This document shows, in pieces, positions 1-10,839 of a DNA stretch of 64,000 nt (the stretch's first letter is position 1; each line of letters starts with the position of its first letter). The position numbers were made by a program, and so were the translations under genes. The DNA comes from Polydactylus sextarius (lineage: Eukaryota; Chordata; Actinopteri; Polynemidae), in assembly GCA_016801845.1 (NCBI GenBank), contig CM028906.1, positions 4,783,501 through 4,847,500 on the forward strand, written 5' to 3'. A model generated the notes under the pieces. That model worked only from the letters and a program-made list of their open reading frames with translations. It did no database searches and had not been told where the DNA came from.

Positions 1-71
<71 letters not shown>
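1..71. repeat. (GT)n microsatellite at window edge
   Basis: Uninterrupted GT dinucleotides run from the first base to about 71. The array is cut by the window edge, so its full length is unknown. Open frames across it (alternating Cys-Val) are artefacts. Confidence 0.97.
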
Positions 72-72
<1 letters not shown>

Positions 73-1260
73 TGAGATGTTAACATTGACTCCTGAGTGG
101 TTGAGCTTCAGGCTCACAGTTTGTTTATGCAGAAATAACAGCTCTCTCTCTCTCTCTCTCTCTTTCTCACACACACACAAACAGAAAACTGAGAGACTGG
201 AAATATAAGTACAGGAATGAAACTGGACTCTGTGTCTCATGTCACTGTAACTTGACATCACTGTACATGTAACAAACCAGGTCAACCACTCAAAAATTCA
301 TTAAAAATTAGCAAAGCTTCGGTCACACCAGAGTCACATCGCTGTAAGAAACACAGATATTCAGCCTGTGCATCTAATAATGATTCACATAAATTCATTT
401 AGACAGAATAATAATCAACAACAACAATGAATAAAAACAAATAAAAGTACATCAAAGACATCAATAAAACTAAACATAATAATTCAAATGTGACATTGTT
501 TCTTTCAGTTTCTGACCATCCTCTTTGATTTTCATGATGAATATTAAACAGAGCACAACAGCAGTGATCTCTGCTTCTCACCCACTTACTCCCTCTTGTG
601 TTGTGTTTCTATTCCTGTAGCTCTGAGTCAAACTGTCCTGCAGGAATCGAACAGAGAAAACAAACGTTTTTACCTGCAGCCTCCGAACTGACGTCATGTT
701 CAACTTTAGGCCTCTTTTCTCTGCACCCACATGCAAAACATGAACGAGCACAGAAAAATTCACAACTGACTAAAGTCTCTCACAGGGATCAAAATAACAG
801 CACAGGTACAGTCAGATCAGTCTGCATGGAAACAGAAAATCATGAAATACACAACAGCTTCTTAATGCAACTGATTGAGTAAAAGTAATTAATTTATTCA
901 GTCTACATCATCAAACAGTAAATACAGTATACACATGTAGATGGGGATTTTTAAAATCGTTATTTTCTATCAAGTTTTTTTTTTTTTTTTGAGAAATTTG
1001 ATATGTCATGAACCATTTTTTACTTTTTTACTTAATTTAATTTGCATTCATCATTTTTTAGCTGATTGTGAAAACCAGAAATTGATATTTTTATTGATTT
1101 TTAATCAATTTATATTATTTTTTATCATTTGATTTGATTTCATTTGATTCTACCTAAAAACTCCTTTCACATTGTTGAAACAATTTATGTGAAATTATTT
1201 TATTTAATTTTATTTGTTTATATTATTATTTTATTTATTTTCTCTATCCTAATCTAATCA
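72..1260. other. Intergenic, no gene seen
   Basis: AT-rich sequence with a short CT run near 142-163 and T-rich homopolymers near 968-1130. The open frames here are short, lack splice context and resemble no family I recognise. Confidence 0.6.
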
Positions 1261-1262
1261 TT

Positions 1263-1355
1263 TTACGTCACAACGAGATCGACAGATTCTCGCGGTACTT
1301 GGCGGAGGTATATAAACCTCCTCCGGCCTGTTCTCGGTCCTTTCTTTCTCCCTTT
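1263..1355 (+). promoter_or_regulatory. rpl12: rpl12 core promoter: CRE-like site, TATA box, 5'TOP start
   Basis: A CRE-like TTACGTCA lies near 1264-1271 and a TATA box (TATATAAA) near 1309-1316. About 30 bases downstream, a C followed by an unbroken pyrimidine tract at 1339-1355 is the expected 5'TOP transcription start of a ribosomal-protein gene. TOP tracts are known to place translation under mTOR/LARP1 control. The exact start base is inferred. Confidence 0.7.
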
Positions 1356-1453
1356 AGCGGTGAAGGTGCAACAGTAATCGGTCGTCCCGAACCCGGGTTC
1401 ATCCGACACTTTCACCAACAAGCTGAGCTGAGCTCTACATCTACAACAGCAAC

Positions 1454-3898
1454 ATGCCTCCTAAATTCGACCCCAACGAGGTTAAGATTGGTACGTTTTC
1501 ACTGTCGAGTGGGTAAATAAAGCTGAACGTTGTTCAGAGCCAAGATGGAGTCTCTCGGTGTCCGTCGGCCTGTGACCGGCGCAGAGAAACGGTAAAGATT
1601 AGGCACGAAGCGGGACCAAAGAAACTAAAAACTGTCTTGTTTTATGTGACTCGATTTTAATGTAATTACATGATTCGTTTGAAAGGTTGTGTGACGGTTT
1701 TGTGGTTTATTTTGGGAGTTATTGGTTCGTCACTGCAAGGATCCACGTGGGACAATCTGCTAGCTGCTAACAGGACTGCTAGGCTAACATGCTATGCTAA
1801 CTTTAGCTTAACAGGAAATAAAAACGGAAGTTACAACTGTGTCCAAATATGAAAGGGTATCTCATTTAAATGACTTAACTATATTAAGTAGCGAATATGA
1901 TTATCTTAGTTATGGAGTGATATATAATTTATTTTGGCACTAGTTAACTGATTTTGACTAGTTGACTGATGCGATTTTTATCAGCTGCAGCTAATCTTGG
2001 CCCTCGATTAATCTGTTAGTATATACATTTTATTTGTGTATTTTTATGGTTCCATAAGTCGTGGTTTTATAGCAGGAAAGGATATAATCACATTCTATCA
2101 ACTTATTTGTTTGACCACTGCTAAGAGCACCTTATACTTTTAGTCGTCGTTGTACTTTATTAATGGTTAAGCCTAAATAAGTTGCTTTTAACCCCAAAAA
2201 ATCATTAGGGTATTGGAGTGACTTTCAAAATACCCACTAAATTTTATAGTATGAAATGAAGTATCTTTATATTAACGTTCAATACTGTTGAAATGAGAAG
2301 GAAACTGGTTTCTAGTAGTTAACTGTTTAGAGATCATTTAGATATTGTCACAACACTGGTTTTATCTGAGGTGGTTTCTAGGTGGTTAAAATACCTGATC
2401 CTCCTGCACATTTCATTTTACCAAACACATTAACTATTTGTTAAGTTTCAACTGAAACTGGGCATTATTTTGAAAGTCCTGGTAATGGGTCAGTCCAATG
2501 AATCTGCTGCCAAACAACTTCTAGACACAGCTGTGAAGTTGTCTTTCATTTATGATGAAACCTGCACACTGCTCTTTGTGATTGTAGATAATTTAGTTGA
2601 AAAATGATTCTAAACATTCTGAAACAAAGCATCATTTGAAGTGTAATATGGTTAACTCTGAACCAACTTTTTATTTTCAGGTGACAAATGCCTTGAAGTA
2701 CCCTTTAACTGACAAAATTTTATGTGCATCTCCAAGTTATGACTCATCAAGTTAAATCCTCATCCCTTCTTTCATCAGTGTTCATGAGGTGCACAGGAGG
2801 AGAAGTCGGCGCCACCTCAGCTCTCGCCCCCAAAATCGGACCTCTGGGTCTGGTGAGTATTAAAAGACAAAAGAAGCCCTCTTGTGTAGTTTCAGCCTCC
2901 CGCCACTATGGCCGTCTGTTCAAGTGACGGATTATAATCCAGTGGAGGCTCAGATTGACCCGGCTTTAGGAAACAGGGCTGTCCAAAAATATAATGGACA
3001 ACTCTGTGCCGAAAAGTCTGGAACATTATTGCTAAACATTTTTTAGAAACTTGATTCAGTTGTTATAGTTTTCTGAACCACTTTTTCCCTTTTTAGTCTC
3101 CCAAGAAAGTTGGTGACGACATTGCCAAGGCCACCGGTGACTGGAAGGGTCTGAGGATCACAGTTAAGCTGACCATCCAGAACAGACAGGCTGCTGTAAG
3201 TAGCATGCCAACACTAACCATGCCAACCTGCTCATAATGTTTGGCACGATGAATTAATGTTTATGTGTTTTAAATCAGATTGAGGTGGTTCCCTCTGCAT
3301 CTGCTCTGATCATCAAGGCTCTGAAGGAGCCTCCCCGTGACAGGAAGAAGGTCAAGAACAGTAAGTGGTGCTTGATTATTTTAAAGAAAATAACTGGGTC
3401 ATAAAGTTGCGGTGTACACCTAACTTGGATTTGTTTTTGTTTCTAGTCAAACACAGTGGAAGTGTTACCTTTGATGAGATTGTGGGCATTGCTCGTGTCA
3501 TGAGGCCTCGCTCCATTGCCAGGGAGCTCTCTGGTAAGATCGTCGGTCTGTTTTCTCCCAGCATGCGCGGCTCAGCCTCCCGCCACTATGACCGTCTGTT
3601 CAAGTGACGGATTATAATCCAGTGGAGGCTCAGATTGACCCGGCTTTAGGAAACAGGGCTGTTCAAAAAAAAAAAAAAAAATAATGGACAAGCTCTGTGC
3701 CGAAAAGTCGGAACATCAAATATTTAAAAAAAAAAAAAAAAAAAAAATCTAAACTGAATTGTATTTCTTGGTCATTCAGGAACCATCAAGGAGATCCTGG
3801 GAACTGCTCAGTCCGTCGGCTGCACCATCGATGGGCGTCCTCCCCACGATGTTATCGACGACATCAACAGTGGCAAAGTGGAGTGCCCATCTGAGTAA
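1454..3898 (+). CDS. rpl12: 60S ribosomal protein L12 (uL11), six coding exons
   Basis: Component of the large ribosomal subunit that binds the GTPase-associated centre of 28S rRNA at the base of the P stalk. Coding exons: 1454-1490, 2779-2852, 3097-3195, 3279-3360, 3447-3533, 3780-3898. They sum to 498 nt, giving 165 residues, the usual vertebrate length. The protein starts MPPKFDPNEVKI and contains the conserved RCTGGEVGATSALAPKIGPL block (residues about 16-35), SPKKVGDDIAKATGDWKGL and the C-terminal AQSVGC...DDINSG segment. The start is the only ATG in the first exon after the TOP leader. All introns are GT-AG. Introns 2 and 5 each host an H/ACA snoRNA copy. The downstream neighbour pole3 is on the opposite strand. 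Confidence 0.97.
2894..3027 (+). ncRNA. snora65: H/ACA snoRNA, copy 1 (SNORA65-like), rpl12 intron 2
   Basis: The segment folds into two hairpins. The first is closed by GCCTCC with GGAGGC (2896-2901 and about 2946-2952) and has an inner CCGTC/GACGG stem. The second is closed by CGGC with GCCG, with an apical TGTCCA/TGGACA stem. A near-consensus H-box region (AGATTGA) separates them and an ACA lies three bases from the 3' end near 3023. Mammalian RPL12 introns are known to host SNORA65, hence the name. The rRNA target was not checked. A near-identical copy sits in intron 5. Confidence 0.75.
3574..3717 (+). ncRNA. snora65: H/ACA snoRNA, copy 2 (SNORA65-like), rpl12 intron 5
   Basis: Nearly identical to the copy in intron 2, with the same two hairpins and a terminal ACA near 3713. 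Differences: the apical loop of the second hairpin is expanded by an A homopolymer (about 3665-3681), the apical stem reads TGTTCA, and a few single bases near the 3' end differ. Both pseudouridylation-pocket strands appear intact, so it may still be functional. Confidence 0.72.
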
Positions 3899-3903
3899 AT
3901 GGA

Positions 3904-3909
3904 AATAAA
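3904..3909 (+). terminator. rpl12: rpl12 polyadenylation signal AATAAA
   Basis: A canonical AATAAA starts six bases after the stop codon, followed by a GT/T-rich stretch (3922-3962) suited to a downstream cleavage element. The 3' UTR is therefore very short, as is usual for ribosomal-protein genes. Confidence 0.85.
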
Positions 3910-4199
3910 ATGTTCACAAACAACTGTCTTTGTCTTAGTGGGTTTTGTTTTTTTTTTTTTTTTCTCTCCCTCTTCCCTTGTTAGGTACACAATTTAAGTG
4001 TGTGTTGGGGGTTGTATTCAGAAAGGAGGTTAAAAAGATTGAGTTTATCCTTTAACTCAGAGTTGACTTACTCTGAGATGAGAAACTAATTCAGATCAAC
4101 CAGATGGAACCAGATGCTCAATCAACAGTATATTTACCTTGAGTTATGCGTGTACTCAACCACTATAAAAAGCCACTGTCAATGGAGCGCCGATACCAT

Positions 4200-4520
4200 G
4201 AGAACTGGAGAAAACAAAAGATCCATTTATTTTACCCTGACAGAGTTGGAGGTATTAATGCAGGCCAATAGAGTATGACACATAATTTAACGTTAAAGTA
4301 ACACTGCTGCAGCAGTGAAGGAGAGAGACGACATGAGAGAAAATTACCTGAGTCAATGTGTAAGTTTGAATGTACTATTGCACCAACTTAACATTTAATC
4401 ATAAGATTGTAGAATATAGTTAGAAATAGGAACAAAATCTGATTTTTATTTAGGTGCAAACCAACAGGAGAGTAGAACTTGGAAGCAACTAAAAATGAAA
4501 TATAAAAACATTATTCAAAA
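4200..4520 (+). pseudogene. Myb/SANT-like (NAIF-type) accessory gene remnant of Harbinger element
   Basis: Broken frames give NKRSIYFTLTELEVLMQANR (about 4213-4272), then SNTAAAVKERDDMREN (about 4304-4350) and, after a plausible GTAAGT...TTTAG intron, RTWKQLKMKYKNIIQ (about 4472-4516). These three blocks follow the order of the Myb/SANT-like DNA-binding domain in Harbinger accessory proteins. Frame changes and missing sequence show it is dead. Confidence 0.6.
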
Positions 4521-4604
4521 ATGAAGGCATATTTTTCTAGGCTGTGATCCTCACTTTGATTTAACTGACTTAGGCTCTTAAAGTAAATATTAATTCTGTG
4601 GCTA

Positions 4605-4830
4605 CTTCAAATGTTATTCAGATAAATCATACTAGTCCATGAAAAGCGGTGGTGTTCGAACAGATTTTCCTCTGGTAATGACAGGACATCTAATCTGGGT
4701 CAGAAGATCCTCTCGCAACCTAAAACAATTTTGAATAATTTCGGCTTCAGTGTCAATCGGATTGTGAATGAATGGACAATCCCTGTTGAGCAGCTTCCTT
4801 CATGTGGGAGGAGACAGGTAGAAACTCATG
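4605..4830 (-). pseudogene. Harbinger transposase (nuclease) N-terminal fragment
   Basis: The minus strand reads LPEENLFEHHRFSWTSMIYL (about 4675-4616), resembling the N-terminal motif of Harbinger nucleases in which a Phe/Tyr-rich segment precedes a helix ending in IIYL. No DDE catalytic residues remain, so this is only a fragment of the convergent partner of the Myb-like remnant. Confidence 0.45.
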
Positions 4831-5010
4831 GTTTCTTCAAGTAAACCTGCCAGCGAGCAGGTTGTGTTCACAGAGTCTGTTACCACGGTGACTGAGTCAG
4901 AGTTTCAGTTACCTCTTTCTGGAACAGATAACTCAGAGTTTCCCTCATCTCAGGGTTAACTTACTCTGAGTTTTCACATAACGTGTTTTCTGGAATACCT
5001 CCCTGGTGCT

Positions 5011-6100
5011 CAGGGAGAGGAAATGCAAATGCACTATAAACGTCACTGTTGCAGATATATTGTATATAAAAACTTGAACATCGCGAATGTTAAGCGACAT
5101 CCTTCTGCATCTTTGATTTGTATTGTGAAAAAGTCCAATGTGAACCTTCAAATGTGCAATGATCCTTTAAATTGGGTGTAATTAACACAGCAGTGTTGGT
5201 AATGACTCTGCAGGTTTTATATAAAGTATTTATTGAAAAAAAATCTCCATATACAAGTCTACAAAAGTATAAACGCTTCAAAAACTTGAGCAGATAGTGA
5301 GGCCAGCACTCAGCAGAACAGCTGGTTATCTTTTTACTGACAAACAACCATTTTAGGATTTATCTAATTATAGAAAGAAAAAAAATCTTGTTTCAGCCAA
5401 AAGCTCAAAGATTTGTCTACTGTTTCAAAAGCTTCACAAGTTTGATGACAGTTGTAGCTACATTTCAAAACTTTGGCTTCTTCTAATTAACAAACATTTT
5501 ATTAAAAAACTGAATAGAAATGGACGACATGCTGCAAAAACAAAACACCTGAATTGCCCCCTGGTGGCTCACTGCAGTACAGGTTATAGGCTCCGCCCCA
5601 TCAGACAAATCAGTTTTGGTTCTCATCTCACTGATGTTTGAACCTGTTTTCATGTGTCTAATTACCAGTAGTTTGGATTTATTTCGTTAATTTGATTTAA
5701 TAAAAACAGGTTGAGACATCGTGATTGACAGGTGACGGGCTCCTGATCGGCCAGGGGTGGGGTTTTGACACAGTGGCTCCACCTCATCTCCTGATCACCA
5801 CTGTACAGACACTGGTTCAGATCCAGGATGTTTTTGCTTTTTTATTTTACTTTATTCGTCATCCATCTTTACACCGTCACAGTCATACGTCACAGTCGTA
5901 CTCTCGTGCCCTCTGGTGGTGAACTGATGGAAACTGAACATTAGTATCAAAAGTCACATGTAAAAAAAATAATATTAAAATACAAACAGGAAGTGCGACG
6001 TGGTGTTATTGTGCTTTGTACTGGATGTTTGGAAGACGTAAGCTTGTGTCGCCATAGAAACCGCTGGCATTCCCTCATCACGGCGTCGCTGCCACGTCCT
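5011..6100. other. Intergenic between Harbinger relic and pole3
   Basis: AT-rich sequence without a supportable gene. Near 5558-5600 the phrase CCCCTGGTGGCTCACTGCAG resembles a dispersed fish repeat, but I cannot assign it to a family. The part next to 6172 is probably pole3 3' UTR. Confidence 0.5.
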
Positions 6101-6171
6101 AACCTTCACAGCGTCAACGAGCGTCGTTTCAACGCATCACCTCACAGGGTCACGTTTCACCGTCTCATCGT

Positions 6172-7467
6172 TCAGTTCTCCACCTCTTCGTCCTCCTCCT
6201 CCTCCTCAGCAGCGTTTTCCACCTCAGGCTCCTCCTCCATGCGCTCCTCCTCCTCCTCTTCCTCTCTGCTCTTGTCGTGTTCAGAGTCAACCTTCTTCTC
6301 TTTGTCTTTACGTTTCTGCTCTGACACTTCCTTCTTTCCCTTCTGACCTTTTTTATAAACTGTGGACAAACGACGTTCATGTTATTTATTCAAATTTATC
6401 TTTATACACTTTAAAAAAATGTGTTTTATGTTGACATAACGCAACGTTTTAACGTAAACGTTGAATTAAAGCTTCACCTTCCAATGCTTCTCTGAGCGGC
6501 TCCAGGAAACGTTCAAACTCCATCTCCTCCATTGCCGCCAACACGTCACCGGCGTTCAGGGTTTTTCTCTTCGCTTTCATTGCGAAGTTGTTTGCGCTGC
6601 GAATAAATAAACAGGAGCAAAACTGTGTTTTTAAAAATACATTCTAGCTCTCAGCTTAACATTTTAACTCTGTAAAGTTATGATTCTCACCAGGAGGTGG
6701 CGTACAACACGAACACACTGGCAGCCTGGGAAATGGCTCGCCGAGCTTCTTTGGACACGTTCACACCATCTGGTAGCTGAAAAAATATCTGTTATTATTA
6801 TTTACAAATATTTTACTACAATAATATAAATTTAAATTAATTAGCATTATTATACTGTTTGACTATTAATTATTACTATTAATATCACTATTGTAGTTTA
6901 TTGGGTATGGTGTAAAACCACACTACATTGATCCACAGCCCAGAAGTGAAGGGTTAAATATTCTTATTTGAGAAGATGATTGTTTATGTAATTATTTAGG
7001 CTTAAGGATCAACTCATCATAATGTAATTAAAACTTTATCAAACTCTTATAACTTCATAATAACTGTTTCTATAAAAATAGGAACTGTGTAACTTAGATT
7101 AAAACAATAAAATAAAATGTGGAAAACGCGCAGACAAGTATTTGTAGTTTAATCCATCACAAATAATCTTCGCTGAACCATAAAAACATGTAATTGTAAT
7201 TATTGTAAAGTCAATAACTAAGATCAGTAACCGAGTAAACGCGCGTTTTATCATGAAAAGTAAAGACTTTACGCGATTAAAGTTACTTTTCTGAGTACTG
7301 GGGTCCGTCTATAAGCTGATTCACTGTAACTACGGTTCAGCTCTGAAGCTTAAATCTGGATCTGGGTCTGATCCGGTTCTGGTTCAGGTCTTTGGACTCA
7401 CCGCCTCCTTGATGATGCGGGTGATCACAGCGTTGGGAAGGTTCAGGTCCTCCGGTCTCTCCGCCAT
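6172..7467 (-). CDS. pole3: DNA polymerase epsilon subunit 3 (CHRAC17), four exons
   Basis: Small histone-fold protein that pairs with POLE4 in the leading-strand polymerase epsilon and with CHRAC1 in the CHRAC chromatin remodeller. Acts in the nucleus. Exons on the minus strand: 7467-7402, 6776-6691, 6596-6478, 6359-6172. They total 459 nt, 152 residues, against about 147 in mammals. The protein opens MAERPEDLNLPNAVITRII. The histone fold spans roughly residues 8-80 (VSKEARRAISQAASVFVLYA, then ANNFAMKAKRKTLNAGDVLA). A lysine-rich stretch and a long Glu/Asp tail encoded by the last exon follow, as in orthologues. The start is the first ATG and matches the family N-terminus. An E2F-type site lies upstream. 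Confidence 0.96.
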
Positions 7468-7742
7468 TTCTCTCACCGTCTTCACCGAGTCCTCGGCGGA
7501 CAACAGAACTGGTCGTTAGCTGTCACCGCTACTTGGTGCTAAGCTAAAAGATTAGCTCTGACAGTGTTAGCTCCGTTAGATGCTTAAAAGTCGTTGCTTC
7601 AGTCTCTCTAAATTAGATGGTACCGGCGGGCGGTGAACGTTACGTTCCCGAGTTTAAAGAAAACGTTAACGTTGGTCGGTTGCGGTTCAAACAGCGCCCA
7701 AAGTCTCTCGCGTGTGCATCAGAACCGATTTGTTTTGGGACG

Positions 7743-7751
7743 TTTCCCGCG
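7743..7751. promoter_or_regulatory. pole3: E2F-like site upstream of pole3
   Basis: TTTCCCGCG matches the E2F consensus and lies about 280 bases upstream of the pole3 start codon in a locally CpG-richer stretch (7460-7840). Replication genes are commonly E2F-driven. Use of this site is inference. Confidence 0.45.
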
Positions 7752-7829
7752 AACCTTCTAAGCACGAGCCCTCCTTCCTATTACGTCATGCAACGTATGA
7801 ACTTTGACCCTGACGCTGCGTGACGCGTC

Positions 7830-8465
7830 GACCCTGACGCGTCAAATTACAATTACAATTCTCTGTCTGCCCCGACGAATTTAAAGAAATAAAAATCAGA
7901 TAATTAAAAAAAAAAAATACATTTTAGTTTTTATCTTATTTTATTGAATTAAAAAATATATTAAACTTGATTAAACTACAACTATAAAACGCTATCATTT
8001 ATAACTGTAAAATATGTGTCCAACTAGTGGATTTATATATATCAAATATTATATATTTTTACATATATATATTTTTATGTGTGTGTATATATTCATATAA
8101 GAAGTTTTTAATCAGTTAATTAAAACTAGTATTTTTATTTAGTACTAAGTATTTGAACTAGTAATGGGTTTAGTAATAGCTATTATTTCATAATTTTTAT
8201 CCAAATTATATTGAGGCAAAGCATATTATGCATAGGCTAAGTCAGTTTTGGAATACACAGCAAGATAAATAAAAATATACACATTATTAATAATGATAAT
8301 TAACAGTAATATTAGTTGTCAGGATTAATTTCAAAGAATAACATTTAATTGTAAATGTTGACAGAATATTATGTCAATATTCATGCAGTGCTTGAGTGAC
8401 AAGCACTGCATGTGGCCTAATAAAATTGCTAACAATACAATTAATAAATTAAACCACACATCAGT
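7830..8465. other. AT-rich intergenic stretch
   Basis: Very AT-rich, with short ATAT and GTGTAT runs near 8034-8098. No coding potential, RNA structure or element end recognised. Confidence 0.6.
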
Positions 8466-8780
8466 GTGGGCACGTGTATGGGCACCTCACAGCAAGAAGG
8501 TCCTGGGTTCGACTCCCAGGTCGGTCCTTTCTTTGTGGAGTTTCTATGTTCTCCCCGTGTCTGCGTGGGTTTCCTCTGGGAGCTCCGGTGTCCTTCCACC
8601 GCCAAAACTGGGGATAGGTGAATTGAGCATACTAGGTGTGTATGTGAGTGCGAATGGTTGCTTGTTTGTACATGTCTGTACATGTGGCCCTGCCTTTGCC
8701 TGTAACCATAGGGTAGGATAGGGTCCACCCCACCCGACCCTGAGTGCATGATAGGGGTAGAAAATGGACGGATGAATCAA
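8466..8780 (+). repeat. tRNA-like SINE/dispersed fish repeat
   Basis: Begins with a tRNA-like part (CACCTCACAGCAAGAAGGTC, then CTGGGTTCGACTCCCAGG at 8505-8522, containing a pol III B-box GGTTCGACTCC). The body TGTGGAGTTTCTATGTTCTC...GTCTGCGTGGGTTTCCTC is familiar from a very abundant teleost dispersed repeat. It ends in ATGGACGGATGAAT. A second, antisense piece of the same family lies at about 11377-11545. The family name is not certain. Confidence 0.7.
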
Positions 8781-9889
8781 AGTGTGTGTGTAATATTGGG
8801 CCTGAAATCACAATTAAATCCAAAATGTTGAGTAAAATATTTCATATTATATAATAAATACCAATTAACTACACAGACACTTTGTCTCTGAATCTAAAGT
8901 GGGATGTATGTCATGTCCTCAGCACTCCATTACACATCAGTGAGTCACACTGTTGTACCTTCACCAGTCCCACACACACTGTCCTGTTGCTCCAAATGTG
9001 GATTAATCCACCACTGAAAATAGTCTTTGACAAAACCAATATTTCCTCTAGTTTGAGCAACATTTGTTGAAAATTGCAGTAGGTATTTTTTAAACAAATA
9101 AAATAATCTATTTGTTATTTATTTGTATTTGTTATTAGTGTGTATGAATGTTTAAAATATAAGTCTCACCTCATATTCACTGCAGAGATAAATTAAACCA
9201 ATGCAACACTGTGAAAATCCAACAAACACTCACATGAGGAGGCTTTATCGAAGTGATAATGGAGCCACTCACTACAACATGCAATTATTTATTTGACCCA
9301 GTAGATTTCACCCAGTCCACATGGAAAATCCTAAGATTTGCATTAGTATAAATATCTACACAGAACAATGCTGATGAGGTGGATCTCTGTGGTGTACAGA
9401 TGAATATTAATTAGCCCGACTGGGCGACTTCCAGCTCAGTTTGCACCTTCATTACAAACAAAGCAGAGAAGGTCAGAGTTTGTTGGGAGGGTGTGGGGGG
9501 TATATAGGTAGTTTCCATGGTAGCCGATTTCCTCGCACATGCATCGCCCACACACCGTAAACCTCTCTGTGCAGTAGGCTATGCAATAAAGGCAGCGTTT
9601 TTACACCCACCAAGTTCAAGCTTCTTGTAGCTGCTTCTGGGCAGAGCTCCAAGACTCAGAGATGAGGAGCAGCCAGTGTCGCTCATCATCAATTCACAGA
9701 TTTATAGATTTATAGAACTGAAAATATGTTCATCACCAAACACAACAACACAACAAATAACTGTTGTAACCATCAGTATATTGTACTTTAACTAGCAACA
9801 TACAAAACCACCTTCTTTACCCGAGCTGTGATGGCTACAATGGTTGGATCCTTCATACATACACAAACTTTAGTTAACTGAAGTAGCTA
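8781..9889. other. Intergenic, no gene seen
   Basis: Mixed composition with a slightly GC-richer, CATG-containing patch near 9430-9700. No open frame with family resemblance, and no repeat I can name. Confidence 0.55.
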
Positions 9890-10830
9890 AGTTAGCTGGA
9901 ATAAATAAATCAACTATGGTAATAAAGTTAGCTGAGGTATCACAACATTAGCCAATGTGGCTAAACAGGTTAATGTAGCTAAGTTATCTAAGTTAAAGGT
10001 GACAGAGAATCAAAAAACCTTTTTCCTGGTCCCACATTCAGGAACTGTGAAAAGTGCTAGAAATCCTGAACATCTCCTTTTAATAGAAATTCATCTTTTA
10101 GAAATGTCACTAGAAAATGGGTCATTTTCAAAAACAGTTGTTTGTGATGTCAAATGTGTTTCACTGCCCCCCCACTCTGACTCCATTCCCTCCCCTTCAT
10201 AGGTGATTAGCTGTAAAAGATGGTCTGTCTGTGTTATGAAAGCGGCAGAGTTACATTCATTTGAGTGACAGTGAAGGAGCCAATCAGTGTCAAGTGCTTG
10301 CTTTTCATAATGAGGTTGCCAGTTAAGCCTGAAAAGATGGAGGAGGAGGAAAACCACACGTTTAAAATCCCCACCCTAAAATATCTTTCTGAGAGGTTTT
10401 TATGAAGCTTCTGAGGTGTTACACATCCAACCAACATTTTATAGTTTATATGTCACATCACAGAACAAGGATCAAAACCATGTTCAACCATTCTCTGTCA
10501 CCTTTAACTAATATAGGCAACTAACTACATTAATTGATGTAAGTTGAAGTAGTGAAGTTACCTGAAATAGCTAAATTAAGATATGTAAGGTAGCTAAATT
10601 AGCTATCATCTCCAAGTTAGCTACAGTGGCTAATAACTCTGCAGCTGTCTAACTAGACTGTCTCGTTTCAGAGGTTAATGTTGCTGAGTTAGCTGAAGTA
10701 ATTAAATTACCCAAGGTTGAAAGTTGGATGCATATGGATTTATATGGCTGCTAAGTAATGTTAAGTTGGTAAGTAAGTCAGTTGAAGTTACAAACTTAGT
10801 TGAGATGGTTAAATGAGCTAAGGTTAGCCA
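9890..10830. repeat. Degenerate TTAGCTAAG-type tandem array, split by a MITE
   Basis: Imperfect repeats of a unit close to AGCTAAGTTAGCTGAAGT recur at 9890-9992 and again at 10510-10830, on either side of the MITE copy. Units have diverged heavily and spacing varies. Similar TTAGC-rich patches also occur near 1757-1812 and 14780-14850. Confidence 0.6.
9993..10508. mobile_element. MITE, copy 1 (perfect terminal inverted repeats)
   Basis: The ends TTAAAGGTGACAGAGAAT and ATTCTCTGTCACCTTTAA are perfect reverse complements of 18 bases. If the TIR starts at AGGTGAC, the flanks are TTAA on both sides, suggesting a TTAA-target superfamily (piggyBac or Kolobok type). The interior (TGCTAGAAATCCTGAACATC, then GGAGCCAATCAGTGTCAAG) has no real ORF and is shared with a second copy 3 kb away. 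About 516 bp. Confidence 0.8.
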
Positions 10831-10839
10831 CAATTTTCA

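Larger units (their letters stand above)
4006..5010. mobile_element. PIF/Harbinger-type DNA transposon relic with both gene remnants
   Basis: The two ends are imperfect inverted repeats. The left end (GTATTCAGAAAGGAGGTTAA, then ACTCAGAGTTGACTTACTCTGAGATGAG) matches the reverse complement of the right end (CTCATCTCAGGGTTAACTTACTCTGAGTT, then TTCTGGAATACCTCCCT). Inside are a Myb/SANT-like gene fragment on + and a nuclease fragment on -, the two-gene content known for PIF/Harbinger elements. Exact termini and the target duplication were not resolved. The element lies between rpl12 and pole3 and is heavily degraded. Confidence 0.7.

Noticed and set aside
6172..6369. Separate acidic small protein
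   Set aside because: It is the last exon of pole3, joined in phase to 6478.
6165..6380. Arg-rich and Ser-rich frames over pole3 exon 4
   Set aside because: Other-frame readings of the GAG/GAA-rich acidic tail.
8500..8530. Possible tRNA gene
   Set aside because: Has a B-box-like segment but no complete cloverleaf. It belongs to the head of a dispersed SINE-like repeat.
10091..10357. Similar minus-strand frames in both MITE copies (also 13092-13346)
   Set aside because: Similarity follows from the shared DNA. Frames break between copies and match no protein family, so not a gene.
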